A DNA stretch of 64,000 nt, from NCBI GenBank assembly GCA_016844955.1, contig JAERTH010000050.1:1-64000 (forward strand), written 5' to 3'. This stretch comes from Fidelibacterota bacterium. Its GTDB lineage: Bacteria; Fidelibacterota; UBA8477; JABMPR01. Below the pieces are notes generated by a model. That model saw only the letters and a list, made by a program, of their open reading frames with translations. It ran no database searches and was not told the origin of the DNA. The position numbers and the translations under genes were made by a program. Position 1 is the stretch's first letter. Every line of letters starts with the position of its first letter. Below, piece by piece: positions 39,837-50,014 of the stretch.

Positions 39837-42800
39837 GTGACGCCCATTGAAAACGATGAAATTCTGGAATTGTTTCTGGAGGAATCCCTAGACAACATTG
39901 GTGGTCTTGAAACTGACTTTCTGGATATTGAGGAGGCAGGAGAAGACATCGATGATGATCTTGTTAACAAGGTTTTTCGTGCAATCCATTCAATCAAGGG
40001 TGGTGCCGGTTTTGTAGGGTTGGACAACATCAAAGAGTTGGCCCACAAAATGGAGAACATGCTCAACCTGGTCCGCAACCGTGAGCTGGTTCCCACCGGT
40101 GATATAATTAGTGTACTGCTCACCGGAACTGATCGCCTATCACATCTTCTGGACAATGCCGTCAACAGCAATGAGATTGAAATTTCAGATATCCTCGAAC
40201 AGTTGGATAACAGTCTGACAAATGATGGTGATATTCCCAGTGTTGCATCAGATGAAACCATAAGCATAAAAATTCCCAATTCTGACGAAGCCTTGAGTTT
40301 ACCGGCCATGGACCTTAACCAATATAAAAAGGGTGGGAATGAGATTTACTACGCCACTTTTGACATGGTTAGAGATATCGAGCGCAAAGGGCGCAACTAC
40401 CTTGCCTTTGTAAAAGAGCTGGAAGATACTGGAACCATAATTGAACAGTATCTCAACCCTACAGCTGTAGGTACGCTTGAAGACATGGGCGATGAAATTA
40501 TTCTGCCTATGAGTGTCATTTTTGCCACTATTGTGGGCCCCGATATTATCGACTCTATAATGGAGCTACCCCCAGAACGAATTTTCCAACTGGATGAGAA
40601 CAATGTTTTGCATCCCCTGGGAAGTGAAGATGCTACAACAGCGACAGCACCAGCAACACCAGTACCTGTAGCTGAATCTGAACCTTCACCAGAACCAGAA
40701 GCAGCAGCACCAGCTCCACCGGCACCTAAAAAAGCTGCAAGCAAAACCAAATCTCCTGCTGGAAAATCATCCAAAGCTCCCACCAAGACTCCCAATGTTC
40801 AAGCTGGAAGTTTGCGCGTGAATATTACGGTTTTGGATGAGCTCATGACGCTGGCGGGTGAATTGGTTCTGACCCGAAATCAACTTATCCAATCCATTGG
40901 CAGCAATGATAAAGACCAAATTGATAAAGCCAGTCAACGTGTAGATCTGGTCACTTCTGAAATTCAAGCTGCTATCATGAACACAAGAATGCAGCCCATA
41001 GGAACCGTATTCAATAAGTTTAAACGCATTGTCCACGATATGTCCAAGGATCTCAATAAGGAAATTGACCTGGAGATCGAAGGCAAAGATGTTGAACTGG
41101 ATAAGACAATCATCGAATCTATTGCCGATCCAATGACCCACCTGGTTAGAAACTCTGTGGATCATGGAATTGAAATGCCGGATATTCGTCGTCAGGCTGG
41201 TAAACCGTTACCCGCTCATGTGCATTTGAACGCCTACCATGAGGCTGGTCAGGTCATCATCGAAATCAAGGATGATGGAGGTGGTATCGATCCTAAAAAG
41301 ATCGCCACCAAACTGATTGAAAAAGGTCTCAACACCGAAAACGAAGTCAAAGAAATGTCAGACAGTGAGTTGATCAAAATGATCCTCAAGCCTGGTTTTT
41401 CCCTGGCTAAAGAAGTAACTGATATATCAGGCCGCGGTGTGGGGATGGATGTGGTTAACTCCAACCTCACCAAATTGGGTGGCACCATCGATATTGATTC
41501 TGTTGTGGGTGTGGGAACAACCATCCGGGTTAAACTACCGCTCACTTTGGCCATTATCCCCAGTCTTATAGCGGCTTCTGGCAATGAACGTTTCACTATT
41601 CCTCAAGTCAATCTGGTTGAATTAGTGCGTATCCCACCAGAACAGGTTAAGTCCCGTATTGAGAAAGTTGACAATGCCAGTGTTATTAGACTTAGAAATG
41701 AGCTCCTCCCCCTCCTGCGATTAAACGAGGTGCTGGGCATGCCTAAAATGTTTGTGGGTCCCTCTGGTGAATTGCAAGAGGACAAGCGCGAGATCATCCA
41801 TGATCGGCGCTCTAAATCTGTGGATGATTTCCTGACTGAAGAACAATTATTAGAACAGGAGGCCGAGAAGCGCTTACAGGAGGAAGGACGACGGTCATCA
41901 AGTGAGAGTGCCGTGAACATCATCGTGGTTAACGCTGGTGACATTAACTACGGTATTGTTGTGGATTCACTGCTTGATTCAGAAGAAATCGTTGTTAAAC
42001 CGCTCGGTTATCATCTCCGCGATGTACGCGCCTACGCCGGTGCTACTATTCTGGGTGATGGCAAATCTGCACTTATCCTGGATATCGTTGGGATTAGTAA
42101 CATAATGTCACTGAGATCAGTTAAAGATAACGCCAAAGATAAGATTATTGCCCAAAAGGTCGCCAGTAATAAGCATGCTCAATCCTTGCTAATTGTCCGT
42201 AACGCAGCAACTGAATTCTTTGCCATTCCGCTGGGTCTTATTTCACGAATTGAAAAAATTCACACCAGTGAAATCGAGACACCCGGTGGTCAATTGTCCA
42301 TGAAATATCGCGGAGCGAACCTACTACTCTTCAAAATAGAAGATACTGCCAATGTTGGCCCTATGGAAGTGGTCGATTGGCCCTATGTCATCGTCTTCCA
42401 ACAAGGTGGGCGGGAAGTTGGTATCATTGTTTCTGGAATCGTTGATGCCATTGACATCTCGGTTGAAATCGACAATAAAACATTCCGCCAACACGGAATT
42501 CTTGGATCAGCCAGGATCATGGAACAAACCACTATGCTGCTGGATCTTTATGGCCTGGTGACTCCAGAGCCCGAGGCAGCTCCTGTGAAAGATGAAATGC
42601 TTCAAACAGATTCTGTGCAACAACCCAGTTCAAATGCACAGTCTTACATTTTGGTCGTGGAGGACTCTGAGTTCTTCCGCAGTCACTTCAAATCCGTACT
42701 GAACGACGCTGGGTGGGAAATTCTTGAAGCAGAGGATGGTGTGGAAGGTTTGAAAGTCTTTGAAAAACATTCCGCGGATATCAGCCTCATCGTCACAGAC

Positions 42801-43022
42801 ATTGAGATGCCAAATATGGACGGCGTGGAGATGTGCAGACAGCTAAGATTGAACCCTGAAAACGCTGAGTTGCCCATCCTTGCTTGTACATCCGTTGCAG
42901 GAGAACTGGCAGAGGAACGTGGTTTTGAAGCCGGTCTGGATGAGTACCTCATTAAGCTGGATCGTGAGCAACTCGTTGAGCGAATTCAACACTACCTGAC
43001 AAATGGACGCAAGTCTGATTGA
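39837..43022 (+). CDS. cheA: Hybrid chemotaxis histidine kinase CheA with two CheW-like domains and a receiver
   Basis: A 1061-residue kinase. Domains in order: P1/Hpt with H51 in 'RAIHSIKGGAGF'; an unassigned alpha/beta segment (about 150-260, 'YYATFDMVRDIERKGRNYLA'); a Pro/Ala/Lys linker (about 270-320); P3 dimer helices; HATPase with 'HLVRNSVDHGIEMPD', 'DDGGGIDP' and 'SGRGVGMDVV'; a P5/CheW domain interrupted by a charged insertion (about 640-690); a second CheW-like domain (about 780-920); and a C-terminal receiver (about 930-1055) with phospho-acceptor Asp in 'LIVTDIEMPNMDG'. No classic CheY-binding P2 is recognisable. The start is GTG after CCGGAGGT. Its built-in receiver may be a phosphate sink, since no free CheY is nearby. 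Confidence 0.95.
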   Translation: MTPIENDEILELFLEESLDNIGGLETDFLDIEEAGEDIDDDLVNKVFRAIHSIKGGAGFVGLDNIKELAHKMENMLNLVRNRELVPTGDIISVLLTGTDRLSHLLDNAVNSNEIEISDILEQLDNSLTNDGDIPSVASDETISIKIPNSDEALSLPAMDLNQYKKGGNEIYYATFDMVRDIERKGRNYLAFVKELEDTGTIIEQYLNPTAVGTLEDMGDEIILPMSVIFATIVGPDIIDSIMELPPERIFQLDENNVLHPLGSEDATTATAPATPVPVAESEPSPEPEAAAPAPPAPKKAASKTKSPAGKSSKAPTKTPNVQAGSLRVNITVLDELMTLAGELVLTRNQLIQSIGSNDKDQIDKASQRVDLVTSEIQAAIMNTRMQPIGTVFNKFKRIVHDMSKDLNKEIDLEIEGKDVELDKTIIESIADPMTHLVRNSVDHGIEMPDIRRQAGKPLPAHVHLNAYHEAGQVIIEIKDDGGGIDPKKIATKLIEKGLNTENEVKEMSDSELIKMILKPGFSLAKEVTDISGRGVGMDVVNSNLTKLGGTIDIDSVVGVGTTIRVKLPLTLAIIPSLIAASGNERFTIPQVNLVELVRIPPEQVKSRIEKVDNASVIRLRNELLPLLRLNEVLGMPKMFVGPSGELQEDKREIIHDRRSKSVDDFLTEEQLLEQEAEKRLQEEGRRSSSESAVNIIVVNAGDINYGIVVDSLLDSEEIVVKPLGYHLRDVRAYAGATILGDGKSALILDIVGISNIMSLRSVKDNAKDKIIAQKVASNKHAQSLLIVRNAATEFFAIPLGLISRIEKIHTSEIETPGGQLSMKYRGANLLLFKIEDTANVGPMEVVDWPYVIVFQQGGREVGIIVSGIVDAIDISVEIDNKTFRQHGILGSARIMEQTTMLLDLYGLVTPEPEAAPVKDEMLQTDSVQQPSSNAQSYILVVEDSEFFRSHFKSVLNDAGWEILEAEDGVEGLKVFEKHSADISLIVTDIEMPNMDGVEMCRQLRLNPENAELPILACTSVAGELAEERGFEAGLDEYLIKLDREQLVERIQHYLTNGRKSD

Positions 43023-43057
43023 ATGGATAATTAAGAAATAGAAGTGGTGAATAATTT

Positions 43058-43498
43058 ATGAAAAAAGCACAAAACACAACAGCCAAAGAATTGACCATAT
43101 TTCAGGTTGCCAATATTTCATGTGGCCTTGATATCGAAGATGTTCAGGAAATAAATAAACATTTTGACATCACCAAGGCATTTGGTTCGCCAGAGTATGT
43201 TCGGGGAATAATGAATCTGAGAGGTCAGATAGTTACTGTCATTGACCTGCGCCAGAAATTTGGAATGCCCATGGAAGAAATAAACGAAAACATGCGCATT
43301 GTAATTGTTGAATCTCAAGGTGAGAATATTGGACTTCTGGTTGATAGAATCGATGATATTGTAATCGCTGATCCAAATCTCATCGAGCCTCCACCATCCA
43401 ATGTATCTGGAGTTACGGGAGAGTACTTCACGGGGATATTAAAGACAGAGAAATCACTGATCACTATTCTCGATATCCACAATTTATTGGCTCTTTAA
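43058..43498 (+). CDS. cheW: Chemotaxis coupling protein CheW
   Basis: A 146-residue scaffold that joins receptors to CheA. The CheW fold is evident from 'TIFQVANISCGLDIEDVQEI', 'VRGIMNLRGQIVTVIDLRQK' (the hallmark 'G..NLRG...V.DLR') and 'IGLLVDRIDDIVIAD'. It lies 35 bases after cheA. With the two CheW-like modules inside CheA there are three coupling modules in this operon, which may let different receptors be coupled differently. Confidence 0.96.
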   Translation: MKKAQNTTAKELTIFQVANISCGLDIEDVQEINKHFDITKAFGSPEYVRGIMNLRGQIVTVIDLRQKFGMPMEEINENMRIVIVESQGENIGLLVDRIDDIVIADPNLIEPPPSNVSGVTGEYFTGILKTEKSLITILDIHNLLAL

Positions 43499-43607
43499 TG
43501 CTCAACAATACGCCATAGTTATGAATATACCCAATCATGTATATGTATGTCTCAAAGGCATCCCGCGGCTCAACTGCAAGAGGATAGCTGGATATATCAA
43601 CAATAAT

Positions 43608-43712
43608 ATGAGGACCACCAAACAGGCTGGTCAAGTTTTAAAAAACACAACCACCATGATTACCGATACTGGTACCCAATTGACTGACATGGCAAATCAG
43701 TTAAACACTTAG
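43608..43712 (+). pseudogene. Remnant of a methyl-accepting chemotaxis protein C-terminus
   Basis: The last 35 codons before the TAG at 43710 read like the end of the chemoreceptor at 43759-46023: 'TDTGTQLTDMANQLNT' against 'TDTGNQLTEMASRLNT'. An ungapped alignment over the last 38 residues gives 19 identities by my count. Nothing upstream in this frame (from 43521) looks like a receptor and there is no ribosome site, so this is a truncated leftover, probably of a deleted or recombined receptor gene between cheW and the next receptor. Confidence 0.75.
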
Positions 43713-43730
43713 CGGGCAGAGACCGCTAAG
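43708..43730 (+). other. Hairpin between receptor remnant and next receptor gene
   Basis: A perfect 8-bp inverted repeat (CTTAGCGG / CCGCTAAG) with a seven-base loop overlaps the remnant's stop codon. No T tract follows, so it is more likely an mRNA processing or stability element, or a relic of the lost gene's 3' end, than a true terminator. Confidence 0.45.
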
Positions 43731-43758
43731 GAACCTTAACGGGGGGAAGGAGATCGAT

Positions 43759-46023
43759 ATGAGTAACAAAATGAGTCTGACCAGGTTTTTAAACAGATTT
43801 TCTCTGACTCAGAAAATCATTGCCCTTACCGTTTTGGCCACACTTCTGACTGCAGGTACACTGAGTGTCAATACGCTATTACAGAAATCTGATACAGAAG
43901 AGAGTGTTCAAAAGGAAATTGATCTTCTCATTAAGGAATCTACCGCTTCGATCGTCCATGATGTATATGGTATGTGTGAAGCTACCAACGAAGCCATTCA
44001 AACCAAGCTAAACAGCGATTTGAATGTAGCCCGTATGATCCTCAATCAGCCAGGCAATGTCTATACCTCCTCCCGCTATACCCAACCCTGGTCTGCAGTA
44101 AACCAGTATACAAAAAAAGCGCAGAATGTTGACCTTCCTCGATTTTATGTTGGTGCCAACCGAATCCTGCCAAACTCTGATTTTAGTATAAATACCAGAG
44201 TTGTAGACGAAGTCCAGGAGCTGGTGGGTGGAACCTGTACCATCTTTCAACGCATGAACGATGAAGGGGACATGCTCCGCATAGCCACCAATGTAAAAAA
44301 ACTGGATGGTACCCGAGCAATCGGAACCTTTATTCCGGCGGTCAATCCAGATGGCAAGTCCAACCCCGTCATCTCCACCGTGATGAGTGGTAAAACTTTT
44401 CGGGGTAGAGCGTACGTTGTCAATGCCTGGTACCTCACAGCCTATGAACCCATATTCAACAATGCTGGTGATATTATTGGTATCCTTTATGTGGGTATTA
44501 AGCAGGAAGCCATCGAATCACTGCGCAATGCTATACTCGATGTTAAGGTCGGCAAAAGTGGCTATGTGTTTGTCCTGGGTGGCAAGGGCAGTGTCAAGGG
44601 CGACTATATCCTCTCAAAGGGTGGAGCCCGAGATGGTGAAAATATCATAGGAGCTAAAGATGCCACGGGTCGCCTCTTCATTGAGGATATGATTGCAAAA
44701 TCAGTCGTCCTGGAAAAGGGGAAAGTAGATTTTGAGTTCTATCCCTGGCAAAATAAGGGCGAAAGTACCAGCAGAATGAAGATAGCAGCCCTGACATATT
44801 ACGAGCCCTGGGATTGGGTAATTGGTGCTGGCACCTACGTCGATGACTATGACGCAGCCAGGAATCAGGTTTCATCAGCAGTAAATAACCTGGTTATCAG
44901 CACCATCATGGGTGGTGTAATCATTTTTATTATCATGCTGGTTGCCGCGTTATTTCTTGGGAAGCGTATCACCCGACCAATTATGGATGCTGCCAATTTT
45001 ATGAAGGGTCTTGCTACAGGTGATGCGGATTTAAGCAAACGTCTGGTCATTGTAGCCAGAGATGAGGTCGGTGTTCTTTCAAAATGGTTCAACGCCTTCG
45101 TGGAAAATCTTCAGCAAGAGGCTCAGAATCAAAAAGAGATTCAACAGGGAGTCATCAACGGGACAGAGCAACTCTCATCCATTGTTGCTGAACTTGGCCT
45201 CGTTTCATCTGAAGTCTCAGACCGGTCTAAAAATATTTCAGACCAATCCAATATGGTTGCTGCCGCCGCTGAAGAGATGAGCACCAACATGGATACAATC
45301 GCCCAATCTTCCCAGGCTTCTCAGGACAACCTGAACTCAGTTGCGGGTGCTACTGAAGAAATGACAGCCACAGTTTCAGAGATTGCTCAAAATGCTGAGC
45401 AGGCTCGGGAAATTACAGGAGAAGCAGTTCAGAATGTGGCTTCAGCATCTGGAAAAGTTGATAAGCTGGGTGATGCCGCCAAGGAAATCAGTAAAGTCAC
45501 AGATACCATTGTTGAAATCGCTGAACAAACAAAACTGCTGGCATTGAATGCTACAATCGAAGCAGCCCGAGCTGGTGAAGCTGGAAAAGGTTTTGCGGTG
45601 GTGGCCAACGAAGTTAAAGAACTGGCCAAACAAACCAATGATGCTACAGCAGATATCAGTCATAAGATTGAAGCCATACAAGCAGGGACCGATAGCACTG
45701 TAGAGGAAATTGCTGCTATCACTTCAGTTATTGATAAAGTAAATGATATCGTCAACACCATTGCTACGGCGGTTGAAGAACAGAATGTCACAACTCAGGA
45801 TATTGCCGGGAATATTGGTAATGCCACGTCAGGTATGACCGAAGTAGTCAACAATGTGACTCAGGCTGCACAGGCATCCAGAGAAATCACCGAGAATATC
45901 AGTACAGTAAACTCTGATATAGGCAACATAAAGCAAAAAGGTGACGATCTCAATAGTACAACCTCAGTACTTACTGATACTGGAAATCAGCTGACCGAGA
46001 TGGCCAGCAGACTTAACACCTAA
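43759..46023 (+). CDS. Methyl-accepting chemotaxis protein with double Cache sensor
   Basis: A 754-residue receptor. TM1 is at about 18-36 and a large periplasmic region at about 37-375 resembles a Cache_3-Cache_2 fusion ('TRAIGTFIPAVNPDGKSNPV', 'YEPIFNNAGDIIGILYVGIK', 'KSGYVFVLGG', 'YYEPWDWVIGAGTYVDDY'). TM2 is at about 378-402, followed by HAMP and the signalling coiled coil. The tip region has '[20 protein letters not shown]' and '[20 protein letters not shown]'. Ligands of such domains are often small organic acids or amines; the ligand here is unknown. GGGGGAAGGAG precedes the ATG. It ends without a pentapeptide tether for CheR. Confidence 0.95.
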   Translation: MSNKMSLTRFLNRFSLTQKIIALTVLATLLTAGTLSVNTLLQKSDTEESVQKEIDLLIKESTASIVHDVYGMCEATNEAIQTKLNSDLNVARMILNQPGNVYTSSRYTQPWSAVNQYTKKAQNVDLPRFYVGANRILPNSDFSINTRVVDEVQELVGGTCTIFQRMNDEGDMLRIATNVKKLDGTRAIGTFIPAVNPDGKSNPVISTVMSGKTFRGRAYVVNAWYLTAYEPIFNNAGDIIGILYVGIKQEAIESLRNAILDVKVGKSGYVFVLGGKGSVKGDYILSKGGARDGENIIGAKDATGRLFIEDMIAKSVVLEKGKVDFEFYPWQNKGESTSRMKIAALTYYEPWDWVIGAGTYVDDYDAARNQVSSAVNNLVISTIMGGVIIFIIMLVAALFLGKRITRPIMDAANFMKGLATGDADLSKRLVIVARDEVGVLSKWFNAFVENLQQEAQNQKEIQQGVINGTEQLSSIVAELGLVSSEVSDRSKNISDQSNMVAAAAEEMSTNMDTIAQSSQASQDNLNSVAGATEEMTATVSEIAQNAEQAREITGEAVQNVASASGKVDKLGDAAKEISKVTDTIVEIAEQTKLLALNATIEAARAGEAGKGFAVVANEVKELAKQTNDATADISHKIEAIQAGTDSTVEEIAAITSVIDKVNDIVNTIATAVEEQNVTTQDIAGNIGNATSGMTEVVNNVTQAAQASREITENISTVNSDIGNIKQKGDDLNSTTSVLTDTGNQLTEMASRLNT

Positions 46024-46113
46024 GGGTATGCATAATCAAGATAAGAGATTAAGCCTGTCTGATCCTCCGGTGTGCGAGAGAAGTAAGTGGTGTCTTCTCT
46101 AGATTGAAATAGA

Positions 46114-46148
46114 GTGATAATCTCTTCCACTTCGGTAGAGATTATCAC
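46114..46148 (+). other. Strong hairpin between two receptor genes
   Basis: A perfect 12-bp inverted repeat (GTGATAATCTCT / AGAGATTATCAC) with an 11-base middle lies 90 bases after the Cache receptor stop. There is no following T run, so Rho-independent termination is doubtful; it could shield the upstream mRNA or tune expression of the hemerythrin receptors downstream. Confidence 0.55.
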
Positions 46149-46233
46149 AGGGGTTTGAATTGGTCCGGGGTGATTTACCAAAGGGCTCTTTCATGTTGAA
46201 AATGCGTTAATTCTTTTCGGGAGAACTTACAAA

Positions 46234-48306
46234 ATGAATTTTATCCACAATCTGCCCATCCGAACAAAAATTGGAATTGTGCTTGGAAGCCTGCTGCCAA
46301 TCGCGATTATAATGTTCGCCAGTACCATCATGCTCTTGGTTAATCAGCGTAGCGAAGGTCTCCGCATAAATGTTGCCGGACGACAACGCATGCTCTCTCA
46401 AAAAATGACCAAAGAAATTCTCACGTATCATAATCTGGAAGATCTCACTGCAGGAAATGCTGCAAAAAAATCCATGAAGGTTTTTGATATCACCTTAAAT
46501 GCACTTCACTACTCAGGGTCTGTCCCCCTGAGTGTAAACCTGAAAACCAGTGAATATCGTGAAGTCCCTGCGGCCTCAGGTCCACTTAAGGAACAGTTGC
46601 AAAAGGTGGAAAAATTGTGGGCTGAGTATAAACATCAGGCCCAGCTGGTGTTAGACCAAAATGAAGAACAAATTTCTGGTCTTAACTGGGTGCTGAAAAA
46701 TAATACAAAGCTTTTGACAGAAGCCAATAAAGCAGTGACCATCTTGCAAAGTGAGGGTGAGACTGCTGTAGCAAATTATCAAAGAAACCTAGTCATCCTG
46801 GCCGCAATCGCACTCCTTATCCTTGGAGTAGCATTTTTAGTTGTGACCAAAATATTCTCTAATCTGTCCAAGTTGATGCAATACAACAAGTCAATTGCCT
46901 CCGGGACATTTGACAACTCAATAGCTGTTGACACACGAGATGAGTTTGGTGACCTCTCAGATTCATTGCACCAGATGTCAGATGAAATAGGTACAAAACT
47001 TCAGGAACAGCGAAATGTCCAGACCCTTATCCAGCAAAACTCAAAGTCCTTAACCGAGACGACAATAGTCCTGGGCAATGTCTCAGATAAAATGCGTGAT
47101 CGATCTAAAGATTTACTCAGCCAGTCCAACGTTGTGGAAGCCGCTGCTAAAAATCTCAGCAGTACAATGTCTGATATCTCGAATTCTGCTGAGCATTCAC
47201 GTGAGAATATGTCCACAGTGGCTTCTGCCACGGAGCTTATGACATCAGCGATCAATGAAGTCGCCCAGAACGCTGAACGGGCCAGGCACATCGCTTCCAA
47301 TGCGGTCCACAATGTCGAATCTGCAACCGACAAAGTTGGTGGGCTTGAGGAAGCTGCCAGGGGCATTGGTCAGGTGATCGACTCCATTACGGAAATTGCC
47401 GAGCAGACAAAACTACTCGCTCTAAACGCAACCATTGAAGCAGCCCGCGCCGGTGAAGCTGGAAAAGGTTTTGCAGTAGTGGCTAACGAAGTGAAGGAAT
47501 TGGCGCGCCAAACAGGACATGCCACCGATGAAATTCGTCAGAAGGTTAATGCCATCAGAAGTTCCACTGATAGCACCGTGGAGGAGATTGGCAATATTCG
47601 CGAGGTTATGAATGAAACCAGTGATATTGTCAATACGATCGCAACTGCGGTTGAAGAACAAAATGTCACCACACAGGATATCGCACAAAATATTAATTCC
47701 GCTAACGATTCTGTAAATGTGGTTATGGAAGCTGTTGTCGATGCAGCAACCGCCACAGAGGAAGTAGCTGAAAATATTTCACAAATGCAGAGCGAAAGTG
47801 TGGAGGTGAGACAGGAAAGTTCCACCCTGAATAAGACCACAATCGATATTAAAAATGATATCTCAGATCTCTTGAAAAACATGTACTCGGTCAAAACCGA
47901 AGATATCCAGTGGGTCCCTGAATTGGCCGTGGGTGAGAACTTCATTGACAACCAGCATATCGAACTGTTTCGCATGATAAATGTCCTGGTGAAAGGCCTA
48001 AAAAACGGTATGGCAAATAAGGATTTGAGTGATAATATCAAATTCCTGCAAGAGTATGTTGTTTACCACTTCAGCCAGGAAGAACAGGAAATGGAGAAAT
48101 ACAACTATCCTGAATTCCAGGCCCATAAACAGCTGCATATTGATTTCATCGCAGCCATTAATAGAATTACGTCTAAGTTTACGATGACGGGGGATAATAC
48201 AGCAGTATTGGAAGAATTGGCCGGTGTCGGGTTGGACTGGCTGAATGAGCATATCACAAAAGTAGATAAAAAGCTTGCTGATTATTTTAAATCCAGAGCT
48301 GCATAA
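46234..48306 (+). CDS. Chemoreceptor with PilJ-type sensor and C-terminal hemerythrin domain
   Basis: A 690-residue receptor. TM1 is at about 14-33; the periplasmic domain begins with the P-box-like '[20 protein letters not shown]' of PilJ/NarX-type sensors; TM2 is at about 188-207; then HAMP, and the MCP signalling domain with tip '[20 protein letters not shown]'. From residue 558 a bacteriohemerythrin follows with all seven di-iron ligands in place: H575, H612, E616, H631, H635, H673 and D678. Hemerythrins bind O2 and can react with NO. The layout recalls Desulfovibrio DcrH, an O2/redox chemoreceptor. A periplasmic (possibly nitrate-like) and a cytosolic gas signal could therefore meet in one protein; the periplasmic ligand is a guess. 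Confidence 0.93.
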   Translation: MNFIHNLPIRTKIGIVLGSLLPIAIIMFASTIMLLVNQRSEGLRINVAGRQRMLSQKMTKEILTYHNLEDLTAGNAAKKSMKVFDITLNALHYSGSVPLSVNLKTSEYREVPAASGPLKEQLQKVEKLWAEYKHQAQLVLDQNEEQISGLNWVLKNNTKLLTEANKAVTILQSEGETAVANYQRNLVILAAIALLILGVAFLVVTKIFSNLSKLMQYNKSIASGTFDNSIAVDTRDEFGDLSDSLHQMSDEIGTKLQEQRNVQTLIQQNSKSLTETTIVLGNVSDKMRDRSKDLLSQSNVVEAAAKNLSSTMSDISNSAEHSRENMSTVASATELMTSAINEVAQNAERARHIASNAVHNVESATDKVGGLEEAARGIGQVIDSITEIAEQTKLLALNATIEAARAGEAGKGFAVVANEVKELARQTGHATDEIRQKVNAIRSSTDSTVEEIGNIREVMNETSDIVNTIATAVEEQNVTTQDIAQNINSANDSVNVVMEAVVDAATATEEVAENISQMQSESVEVRQESSTLNKTTIDIKNDISDLLKNMYSVKTEDIQWVPELAVGENFIDNQHIELFRMINVLVKGLKNGMANKDLSDNIKFLQEYVVYHFSQEEQEMEKYNYPEFQAHKQLHIDFIAAINRITSKFTMTGDNTAVLEELAGVGLDWLNEHITKVDKKLADYFKSRAA

Positions 48307-48324
48307 AAACTACACGGGGTTGCT

Positions 48325-50001
48325 ATGTCACTTAAAAACCAGTTAAACGATTTACCTGTTTTTTACAAAATTGGAATCTGGGCTATGATTCCTTTGACTA
48401 TTGGAACAGTGTTGCTTGTTTTACTCATGCGTAATTTTTTACTCCAGGCAGGCATTGAGGGTGTTGAGGACCTGATTAACTATATCTGGTTTATAGGCTT
48501 ACTCAACATAGTTATGCTGGGAAGTACCATGACCATTGCCGGTCGCATTATCATGATAAAGCCGTTGAGCTCCCTGGTCTGCGCTATGGAAGCTACGGTT
48601 GAGGGGCGCACCCTGGAATGTGCTGTTGACGATAGAAACAATGATGAATTCGGGCAACTCGCTCGTCTTATTAAACAGTATGATACCAATATGAGAACTT
48701 CCCTCAGCCAACAGAAAACAACCCAGGGGCATGTTCAGAAAAGCTCAAAATCCCTGGCCGAAACCACCATTACCATGCATGGTCTTTCCAAAGATTTATC
48801 GGTACGTGCTGATGCATTAAGCAATCAGGCCAGTATGGTGGCTTCTGCATCGGAAGAATTAAATGTAACTATGTCAGATATTTCCAGTTCAGCTGATCTG
48901 TCAAAAGGCAATATGGCTACGGTTGCCTCCTCCACGGAGCTTATGACCTCCGCCATCAATGAAGTAGCCCAGAGTGCTGAACGGGCCAGACAGATTGCTT
49001 CGGGTGCTGTGGACAATGTTGAAACAGCCACACAGAAAGTGCAAGGACTGGAGATAGCCGCCAAGGATATAGGCAATGTGATAGACTCCATCACCGAAAT
49101 TGCTGAGCAAACCAAGCTCCTTGCGCTAAATGCCACCATAGAGGCTGCTCGTGCTGGTGAGGCAGGGAAGGGTTTTGCAGTCGTGGCCAACGAAGTCAAG
49201 GAGTTGGCCCGGCAGTCAAGTGGAGCCACCGAAGAGATACGGAAAAAGGTTCAGGCTATCCGCAGCTCCACGGACAGTACCGTGAGCGAAATATCCAATA
49301 TTCGTGAAGTAATGACTGAAACCAGTGATATTGTGAACACGATCGCTACAGCCGTTGAAGAACAGAATGTCACGACTCAAGATATTGCCCACAACATAAC
49401 CTCTGCGAATGATAGTGTAGCTACGGTGATGAATGCGGTTGTGGAAGCGGCTTCAGCTACTCGCGAGGTCGCTGAAAATATCATCCAAGTACAGCATGAG
49501 AGTGAAGGTATTAATGAGGCTGGCCGGCAAATAAACAATTCATCTGAATCAGTGAGTGGTGAAATTCAAAAACTCTTGCATAGTATATATGAACACAAAC
49601 TGGAACCGGTTCAGTGGACACCCGATTTGACCACTGGAGAAAACTTTATCGATATTCAGCATATCGAGCTTTATCGCATGGTGAATGTCCTGGTTCTGGG
49701 TCTGGAAGCGGGCATGTCTAACAGGGACCTGGATAAAAACATTAAATTTCTCCAGGAGTATGTAGTTTACCATTTCGGTGAAGAAGAAAAAGAAATGGAA
49801 AAAAACAATTATCCTGAATTTGAATCCCACAAAAAGATGCATATCGCTTTCATCGCGGCCGTGAATGGCATTGCCTCAAAATTTACCATGAGCGGTGATA
49901 ATACTGCCGTCCTGGAAGAGCTGGCAAAGGTTGGTTTGGACTGGCTAGAGCAGCATATTACCAAGGTCGATACTAAACTTGCTGCATTCTTGAGCAAATA
50001 A
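48325..50001 (+). CDS. Short chemoreceptor with C-terminal hemerythrin domain
   Basis: A 558-residue paralogue of the preceding gene, starting 18 bases after it. Two membrane helices (about 17-37 and 52-72) are joined by a very short loop, so there is no periplasmic sensor. HAMP-like and signalling regions follow, with the same tip ('[20 protein letters not shown]'). The hemerythrin domain starts at about 429 with ligands H446, H483, E487, H502, H506, H544 and D549. By my count 93 of 130 hemerythrin positions are identical to the neighbour. It is best read as a purely internal O2/redox receptor that arose by duplication. Confidence 0.93.
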   Translation: MSLKNQLNDLPVFYKIGIWAMIPLTIGTVLLVLLMRNFLLQAGIEGVEDLINYIWFIGLLNIVMLGSTMTIAGRIIMIKPLSSLVCAMEATVEGRTLECAVDDRNNDEFGQLARLIKQYDTNMRTSLSQQKTTQGHVQKSSKSLAETTITMHGLSKDLSVRADALSNQASMVASASEELNVTMSDISSSADLSKGNMATVASSTELMTSAINEVAQSAERARQIASGAVDNVETATQKVQGLEIAAKDIGNVIDSITEIAEQTKLLALNATIEAARAGEAGKGFAVVANEVKELARQSSGATEEIRKKVQAIRSSTDSTVSEISNIREVMTETSDIVNTIATAVEEQNVTTQDIAHNITSANDSVATVMNAVVEAASATREVAENIIQVQHESEGINEAGRQINNSSESVSGEIQKLLHSIYEHKLEPVQWTPDLTTGENFIDIQHIELYRMVNVLVLGLEAGMSNRDLDKNIKFLQEYVVYHFGEEEKEMEKNNYPEFESHKKMHIAFIAAVNGIASKFTMSGDNTAVLEELAKVGLDWLEQHITKVDTKLAAFLSK

Positions 50002-50014
50002 GCAGGAGACTGAA

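Noticed and set aside
39710..40309. 199-residue minus-strand ORF over the start of cheA
   Set aside because: It is Ser/Arg-rich shadow coding opposite the Hpt domain, with no domain match.
43521..43607. First half of a 63-residue ORF after cheW
   Set aside because: This part resembles no receptor and has no ribosome site; only the end from 43608 is a receptor remnant.
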